DNA of 10,951 bases, from assembly GCA_003695725.1 (NCBI GenBank), contig RFHX01000154.1:1-10951 (forward strand), given 5' to 3'. This stretch comes from J061 sp003695725 [NCBI: Candidatus Schekmanbacteria bacterium] (GTDB lineage Bacteria; Schekmanbacteria; GWA2-38-11). Position numbers and translations under genes: made by a program. Below are positions 6,381 to 10,951 of this stretch, piece after piece (position 1 is the first letter of the stretch; the number at the start of each line of letters is the position of its first letter). A model generated the notes under the pieces. The model was not told the DNA's origin and made no database searches. It worked only from the letters and a program-made list of their open reading frames with translations.

Positions 6381-7133
6381 ATGCCTTTATTAAGGATTGA
6401 AAATTTAAAAAAGAGTTATGATGGGAATCCTGCCCTTAGGGGAGTGAGTTTACAAATCGATGATGGTGAAATATTTGGGTTATTAGGTCCCAATGGGGCA
6501 GGAAAGACTACACTCATATCTATCTTGTCTTCTCTTTTCAAGGAAGAAGAAGGCACTATCGAGATAATTGAAAATGGTAACAGCTATTATCCAGAAAATT
6601 ATAAAAAGCACATAGGTGTTGTGCCTCAGGATATTTCCCTTTACAGTGAATTGACCTGTGAAGAAAATCTTATCTTTTTTTCAAGACTCTATGGCATCAA
6701 GGGTAGAGAATCAAAAGATAGGACAAAAGAACTTCTTTCACTTGCAGGATTGGAAAAACGGGCAAAGGATAGAGTCAAATCACTATCAGGTGGTATGAAA
6801 AGACGCCTCAACCTTGTGTGCGGCCTTGTTAATTCACCTTCTTTGCTATTCCTCGATGAGCCCACAGTAGGGGTTGACCCTCAGTCGCGTGAGCATATCT
6901 ATTCAATGATTAAAATGCTGAAGTCCCAATCGGTTACATCACTTTTAGCAACTCATTATATGAATGAGGCAGAAACACTTTGCGACAGAATCGCCATAAT
7001 GGACAAAGGGAAAATTTTAATGGTGCACACAATCGAAGAATATATGGATTTGTTTGCGGAAAAGCTCAACCTCGAGCACATAGATATGGAAAAGATATTT
7101 CTCCATATCACAGGAAAGGAATTGCGGGATTAA
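6381..7133 (+). CDS. ABC-2-type exporter ATP-binding protein
   Basis: 250 residues, complete ATPase: Walker A GPNGAGKTT (36-44), Q-loop VPQD (Q83), signature LSGGM (135-139), Walker B LLFLDEP (155-161, catalytic E160), D-loop GVDPQSR (164-170) and H-loop ATH (H192). Sequence character matches the CcmA/DrrA-type ATPases that pair with ABC-2 permeases for export of lipids, polysaccharides or drugs. It drives the permease encoded 2 bp downstream. The ATG at 6381 is preceded by an A-rich run but no clear Shine-Dalgarno, 31 bp after the hydrolase stop. Sodium or drug export are alternatives; the operon suggests a hydrophobic substrate. Confidence 0.93.
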   Translation: MPLLRIENLKKSYDGNPALRGVSLQIDDGEIFGLLGPNGAGKTTLISILSSLFKEEEGTIEIIENGNSYYPENYKKHIGVVPQDISLYSELTCEENLIFFSRLYGIKGRESKDRTKELLSLAGLEKRAKDRVKSLSGGMKRRLNLVCGLVNSPSLLFLDEPTVGVDPQSREHIYSMIKMLKSQSVTSLLATHYMNEAETLCDRIAIMDKGKILMVHTIEEYMDLFAEKLNLEHIDMEKIFLHITGKELRD

Positions 7134-7135
7134 AG

Positions 7136-8356
7136 ATGACAATCTTCCATATAATCATCAAAGAGCTCAAACTTCTCGTAAGGGATAAAACATCGCTTAT
7201 TCTTATGACAGCTGTGCCCATAGTCGTAATTTCTGTTGCAGGGCTTGCTTTAAGCGGACTCTACGGCAGGGCTGGTACAAATGTAAAAATCTATCTGCCC
7301 ATTGCAGACAATGATAAAAGGGAATTCTCGGCAATTCTTCCTGAAATGCTCAAGAAAAGCGGTTTTTTCAATGTCGAAATAGTCTCGGAAGAAGACGCTT
7401 ACCGACTTGTAAAAGATGACAACAAGGCAGCTGCCGCAATCATTATCCCAGAGGGGTTTTCCAGAAACTGCATAAGCGCCGGCACGCCTTCAATAAAATT
7501 GATTACAGATCCTGCTAAAGCTCTTGAAATTTCTACTATAAGAAGCGCGTTGAAAGAATTTGAGCTTCGCCTTTCCCTTGCCATTGGGAAACTTAAAACA
7601 ATGCGCTCATCGACACTTCCCCTTCTCCTTTCTTTAAACCCGTCTCTTATAGAAAAAAAAGTCAGAAATCTTATTGAACAAGGAGCAAAAACATCTATTT
7701 CAATCGAAGAAGTCAATCTGACAGAAATAAAAAAAAATTTGAGTTCCTTTGACCAAAACGTCCCCGGCTTCAGCATTATGTTTGCAATGTTCGGAATGCT
7801 CTATGGATTTTCGGAAAGCATCTTTAAAGAAAGAGATGAAGACAACACAATGAGACGCTTTCTTTCATCGCCGGCAGGATTTAGCTCTCTTTTATATGGC
7901 AAGCTCATATCAAAAATAATTACCGGCTTTATACAGATGATGATTCTCTTTGGCTTTGGTTATTTTGTCTTTGATATGTCTCTTGGAAATTCTATTCTTG
8001 GACTTTCAATTGCTATTTTGGGAATCTCTTTTTCGTCCGCTTCAATCGGACTCTTAGTGTCGAGCGTAAGCAACACAAAAGAGCAGGCGCGCTCCCTTGG
8101 AACGCTTACCATATTGACTCTTGCAGGTCTTGGAGGGTGTTGGTGGCCTCTTTTCATCGAGCCGGCATGGATGCAAAAACTATCTCTTCTTGCTATGCCT
8201 GCTTGGGGAATGAATTGTTTTTACAATTTTATGTTGAGAGGAAAGGAAATATCAGATACGCTCTATTATCTTATAGGACTTTATTCATACGGAATTATAG
8301 CTTTAATTGTCGGTATGATAATATTCTCAAACTGGGATGAAAGGCGGCTGCTTTAA
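7136..8356 (+). CDS. ABC-2-type exporter permease
   Basis: 406 residues. One N-terminal membrane segment (about 20-42) is followed by a large soluble, probably extracytoplasmic domain (45-205), then five membrane segments (about 210-230, 262-280, 286-308, 323-342, 376-397). This is the ABC2_membrane_3 layout. The KERDEDNTMRRFLSSPAG stretch (231-248) before YGKLISK is the conserved coupling-helix region of this family. The reading frame is open upstream to 6980, inside the ATPase gene, but the ATG at 7136 sits 2 bp past the ATPase stop and gives the expected N-terminus. It forms the channel for the ATPase just upstream; as a half or full transporter it would dimerise. Confidence 0.9.
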   Translation: MTIFHIIIKELKLLVRDKTSLILMTAVPIVVISVAGLALSGLYGRAGTNVKIYLPIADNDKREFSAILPEMLKKSGFFNVEIVSEEDAYRLVKDDNKAAAAIIIPEGFSRNCISAGTPSIKLITDPAKALEISTIRSALKEFELRLSLAIGKLKTMRSSTLPLLLSLNPSLIEKKVRNLIEQGAKTSISIEEVNLTEIKKNLSSFDQNVPGFSIMFAMFGMLYGFSESIFKERDEDNTMRRFLSSPAGFSSLLYGKLISKIITGFIQMMILFGFGYFVFDMSLGNSILGLSIAILGISFSSASIGLLVSSVSNTKEQARSLGTLTILTLAGLGGCWWPLFIEPAWMQKLSLLAMPAWGMNCFYNFMLRGKEISDTLYYLIGLYSYGIIALIVGMIIFSNWDERRLL

Positions 8357-8379
8357 ATTAAGTAAAAATAGCCATTGAT

Positions 8380-9159
8380 ATGGATTACTTTCTTTACAAG
8401 GATAGCGGCTCACCTATACACAAATTAGACCCGAGAACCAAAATTTTTGTTCTAATTTCCTCCTTCATTCTTTCACTTCTCTTTCAAAATCCAATCTATA
8501 ACGCAACAATACTATTTCTCATACTAATTTATGGCTTGATTGGGAAAGCATTGGTAAATATCAAGGTAATCTGGAAACTGATAGTCATAATCTCGATTCT
8601 ATCGATAATCATATGGACTTTTTCAATTGATGGAGAAACAAAAATCTTTTGGAATATCAGTAAAGAATCTATTCTTTACGGTATCTCAGCGGCTTTAAAA
8701 ATAAATTCAATGATAATCGCAGGAATAATATTTCTGACCACGACGAGGAATGAAGATTTAAGCCTTGGTTTGATAAAGTTAGGTATCCCATACAGAGTGG
8801 GATTTGCCTTATCGACTGCTCTGAGGCTTGTGCCAACTTTCATCGGCACTGCAATAACAGTTATTCAAGCACAAAAAGCACGAGGCTTTGACCCTTTTAC
8901 AGGAAATATAATCGAAAGGATAAAAAAATTTGTTCCCCTTTTAGGTCCTGTATTTCTCCTTACTTTGAGAAGTGCAGACACTCTTTCTCTTGCCCTTGAA
9001 TCACGAGGATTTTCCATTAAAAGCAAAAGAACTTTTTACAGACAGTTGAAATTCGGAAGTAATGACATTATCTACGCCTCTGCAACCTTTATTCTTCTCG
9101 TTATTGGAGTTTTGCTTAAAATAGGGGGGAAGGGAAATTTAAGCGGCATTATTTCTTGA
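8380..9159 (+). CDS. ECF transporter T component (EcfT/CbiQ family)
   Basis: 259 residues, integral membrane protein. SPIHKLDPRTKI at 11-22 is the typical EcfT/CbiQ opening. Several hydrophobic segments follow (about 24-54, 64-82, 100-120, 140-160, 185-197, 228-247). Two coupling-helix motifs, QKARGFD (165-171) and ESRGF (207-211), are the Ala/Ser-Arg-Gly signatures that contact the two ECF ATPases. Family members link those ATPases to substrate-binding S proteins for uptake of vitamins or metal ions. No EcfA ATPase or S component is in the window, so it may serve a modular transporter encoded elsewhere. The ATG at 8380 has only a weak ribosome site. It starts 23 bp after the exporter permease, and its stop overlaps the convergent gene by 11 bp. 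Confidence 0.88.
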   Translation: MDYFLYKDSGSPIHKLDPRTKIFVLISSFILSLLFQNPIYNATILFLILIYGLIGKALVNIKVIWKLIVIISILSIIIWTFSIDGETKIFWNISKESILYGISAALKINSMIIAGIIFLTTTRNEDLSLGLIKLGIPYRVGFALSTALRLVPTFIGTAITVIQAQKARGFDPFTGNIIERIKKFVPLLGPVFLLTLRSADTLSLALESRGFSIKSKRTFYRQLKFGSNDIIYASATFILLVIGVLLKIGGKGNLSGIIS

Positions 9160-10867
9160 TGACATCTCCTTTTGCACTTTCTCTTTCAATAATATTGAGC
9201 ATAAAATCAACTCGTCTATCTGCAATTCCCCTTCTTACGGCTTCCTTTAGGATTTTTTTTGCCTCATCATATCTCCTTTGTGCAACCAGTGTTCCTGCAA
9301 GACCTGCATAAGCAGGAAAGTAATCTTCATTGTATGCAAGAGCATCTCTCAAGAGTCTCTCCGATTCTCTAACCAATCCTTTTTTTCTGTAAATATTTCC
9401 AAGACTCGTCAATATAACCTCATTTCTATCATTAATCGACAAGGCTTTTTCAAATTCCTTTATCGCCATATCTATATTTCCCTCTTTTTTGAAAATTTCG
9501 CCGAGATTTGAATGGGCTTTCCAATTCTTCTCGTCTAAGGATATTGCCCTTAAAAATTCAAGTTTTGCTTTTGCAAATTTGCCTTCCTCAAAATACACAT
9601 TGCCGAGATTATTTCTTATTGCAGAAACTTCTGGATATCGGCTTGCTGCATATTCCCAAAGGGAATGGCTGTTTCTCCAAATGGAAGAATGCTTCACAGA
9701 TAAAAGAAGAAATAAGAGAGATATGAAAAAAATGGATGCTGAAAGGATTTTTCTATTTCTGTCAATTTTATATGAAAATACACTCTCCTCTTTCTCTCCG
9801 TATTCAAAGAGAAATTTTGCCGCACATAAAAGAACGAATGATGGAATAAAGAGATACCTGTCCGCCTTTGAAATACTTATCGGCACCACTCCTGAAACAG
9901 GTAAAAAGGAGACAACAAATAAAGAAGTAAAAAATTTTGAAAAATTGTCACATTTTTTCAATATGATACATAGAATTGCCACAAATAGAATGAATAATAA
10001 AATCCTCGAAAGCGGAGGTAAAGTGCTGTAATCAGCTTCATCATAAAGAGGGCTAAGATTGAAAGGGAAAAAAAGTTTTTTTGCATACCAGAAAAGCAGC
10101 AACGGATAGTTGACAACTGCCTCAATACTCTTTGCCATAGTCCATTCCTTAACTGTGGTTTTCTCGATTCCCACAATAACAGTCAATAGGGCTGCAAAAA
10201 TTGAAAGGAGGAAGTGAGGTATTATCGCTTTATATGGATATTTTTTATCCGATTCCGACAAACCAATCTTAAAGAAAAGAAGAAGAACGAGATAAAAAGG
10301 AATAAGTACGGAAATAGGTTTTGACATTAGAGCAAGGATGGTAAAGAAAAGAGACAATAAATAAAAAAGGAAAGAATTTTTTTTATCCTTCTCTATAAAA
10401 TATTTTAAAAACAGATGAAGACTTAAAAAGATAAAGATTCCGCTCAATAAATCCTTTCTGCCGGCTATCCAACAGACTGGTTCAATATGTACAGGATGTA
10501 GGGCAAAAAGGAATAAACCGAAAAAAGAGACAGTTCTTTCCCCTGTAATAAGCAGTGAAAAATAATAAACCACTATGAGCATTAGAAGGTAAAGGATCAG
10601 ATTCGTCAAATGATAGCCATAGGCATTTTTCTGCCATATCTTATAGTCAATTGCATAAGAGAGTTCTTTTAAGGGAAGATAGTCATACCCTGTTGGCTTA
10701 GTAAAAATATTTTTAAGCATTGACAAATCAAAAGTCTGGATCCTTTTGTTTTCAAGGATAAGAGAAGGAACATCCCAATTCGTAAAACCGTAATTGAGGG
10801 ATGAACAATAACTTACAAATGCAAAGATGATAATAATTGAAACATAAATTAGGTTGTTTCTGTTCAC
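9149..10867 (-). CDS. TMTC-like multi-TM protein with C-terminal TPRs
   Basis: 572 residues. Residues 5-395 hold about ten membrane segments, with the signature HPVHIEPVCWIAGRKDLLSG (124-143), the upstream YDYLPLKELSY (61-71) and YHLTNL (85-90), and SKADRYLFIPS (333-343). These are hallmarks of the TMTC/DUF1736 family, GT-C glycosyltransferases in eukaryotes (O-mannosyl transfer). Residues 413-545 contain four TPR units (for example NNLGNVYFEEGKFAKAKLEFLRA), and W397-x2-S-x3-LW lies at the junction. A glycosyltransferase using a lipid-linked sugar at the outer membrane face is likely. The first loop reads NWDV-P (D32, V33) where homologues usually have a paired acidic motif. The start is GTG at 10867, chosen because the first membrane helix follows at once; no strong ribosome site is visible. 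Bacterial substrates are uncharacterised. Confidence 0.85.
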   Translation of the reverse strand: MNRNNLIYVSIIIIFAFVSYCSSLNYGFTNWDVPSLILENKRIQTFDLSMLKNIFTKPTGYDYLPLKELSYAIDYKIWQKNAYGYHLTNLILYLLMLIVVYYFSLLITGERTVSFFGLFLFALHPVHIEPVCWIAGRKDLLSGIFIFLSLHLFLKYFIEKDKKNSFLFYLLSLFFTILALMSKPISVLIPFYLVLLLFFKIGLSESDKKYPYKAIIPHFLLSIFAALLTVIVGIEKTTVKEWTMAKSIEAVVNYPLLLFWYAKKLFFPFNLSPLYDEADYSTLPPLSRILLFILFVAILCIILKKCDNFSKFFTSLFVVSFLPVSGVVPISISKADRYLFIPSFVLLCAAKFLFEYGEKEESVFSYKIDRNRKILSASIFFISLLFLLLSVKHSSIWRNSHSLWEYAASRYPEVSAIRNNLGNVYFEEGKFAKAKLEFLRAISLDEKNWKAHSNLGEIFKKEGNIDMAIKEFEKALSINDRNEVILTSLGNIYRKKGLVRESERLLRDALAYNEDYFPAYAGLAGTLVAQRRYDEAKKILKEAVRRGIADRRVDFMLNIIERESAKGDVIKK

Positions 10868-10901
10868 AGTTCTAAAATTTCAAATAAGATTTTTCAAAGC
10901 C

Positions 10902-10907
10902 ATTATA
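10902..10907 (-). promoter_or_regulatory. Consensus -10 box for the TMTC-like gene
   Basis: On the minus strand the hexamer reads TATAAT, a perfect -10 match. Transcription would start near 10895, giving a leader of about 28 nt before the GTG at 10867. The region 17 bp further upstream has no good TTGACA match, so activation or an extended element may be needed. The bases beyond 10908, up to a terminal AAAAGGA, may lead into a divergent plus-strand gene outside the window. Confidence 0.4.
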
Positions 10908-10951
10908 GATGTGCTCATTAAAAATTCATTCCAAAGTATATAGTAAAAGGA

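Noticed and set aside
6980-7135. N-terminal extension of the ABC permease
   Set aside because: It lies wholly inside the ATPase gene in another frame, is Arg/Asn/His-rich, and the ATG at 7136 gives the normal family N-terminus.
7399-7776. 125-codon minus-strand open frame
   Set aside because: Shadow of the permease soluble domain; no motif and no ribosome site.
9489-10031. 180-codon open frame on the plus strand
   Set aside because: It is antisense to the TMTC-like gene, shows no recognisable domain, and the minus-strand frame has clear family motifs throughout.

Overview
The window reads as bacterial chromosome from an A+T-rich, Gram-negative-type organism. It has c-type haem motifs behind a signal sequence, a YceI-type periplasmic protein, A/T-biased codon use, and densely packed genes with 1-35 bp gaps or short overlaps. 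Iron-sulfur and cytochrome genes together suggest an anaerobic or microaerophilic lifestyle. The taxon cannot be fixed from sequence alone; a low-GC deltaproteobacterial, Nitrospirota-like or candidate-phylum lineage would fit. I see no tRNA, rRNA, insertion sequence, phage gene or CRISPR array.

Region 1 (1-428) has no convincing protein gene. It opens with a terminator for a gene to the left (38-62). Next comes a strongly foldable RNA: a 19-bp stem enclosing two hairpins, a C-rich linker, then a 14-bp intrinsic terminator (109-325). It is either a trans-acting small RNA or a regulatory leader of the next gene. Region 2 (429-1223) is a secreted two-haem cytochrome c whose domains are joined by a Gly/Asn repeat linker, closed by its own terminator.

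Region 3 (1291-9159) is a tight run of eight plus-strand genes, probably one operon: a U32-family iron-sulfur protein; a thioester-reductase-like SDR fused to an SCP2-like lipid-binding domain; a LuxE/PaaK-like acyl-adenylating enzyme; a secreted YceI protein; an alpha/beta hydrolase; an ABC-2 exporter ATPase and permease; and an ECF-transporter T component. The first four resemble parts of known lipid chemistry in a new arrangement. U32 plus SCP2 recalls UbiU/UbiV plus UbiT of O2-independent ubiquinone hydroxylation. Adenylation plus thioester reductase recalls fatty-acid or carboxylic-acid reductases. YceI proteins bind isoprenoid lipids. My inference is an uncharacterised pathway that modifies a lipid or quinone without oxygen, perhaps with export of the product. 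The sequence alone does not prove this.

Region 4 (9149-10867, minus strand) is a TMTC-like membrane protein with C-terminal TPRs, probably a GT-C glycosyltransferase. It converges on the operon with an 11-bp overlap of the coding ends and has a consensus -10 box upstream. The last 84 bases hold its promoter region and possibly the start of a divergent gene's leader.
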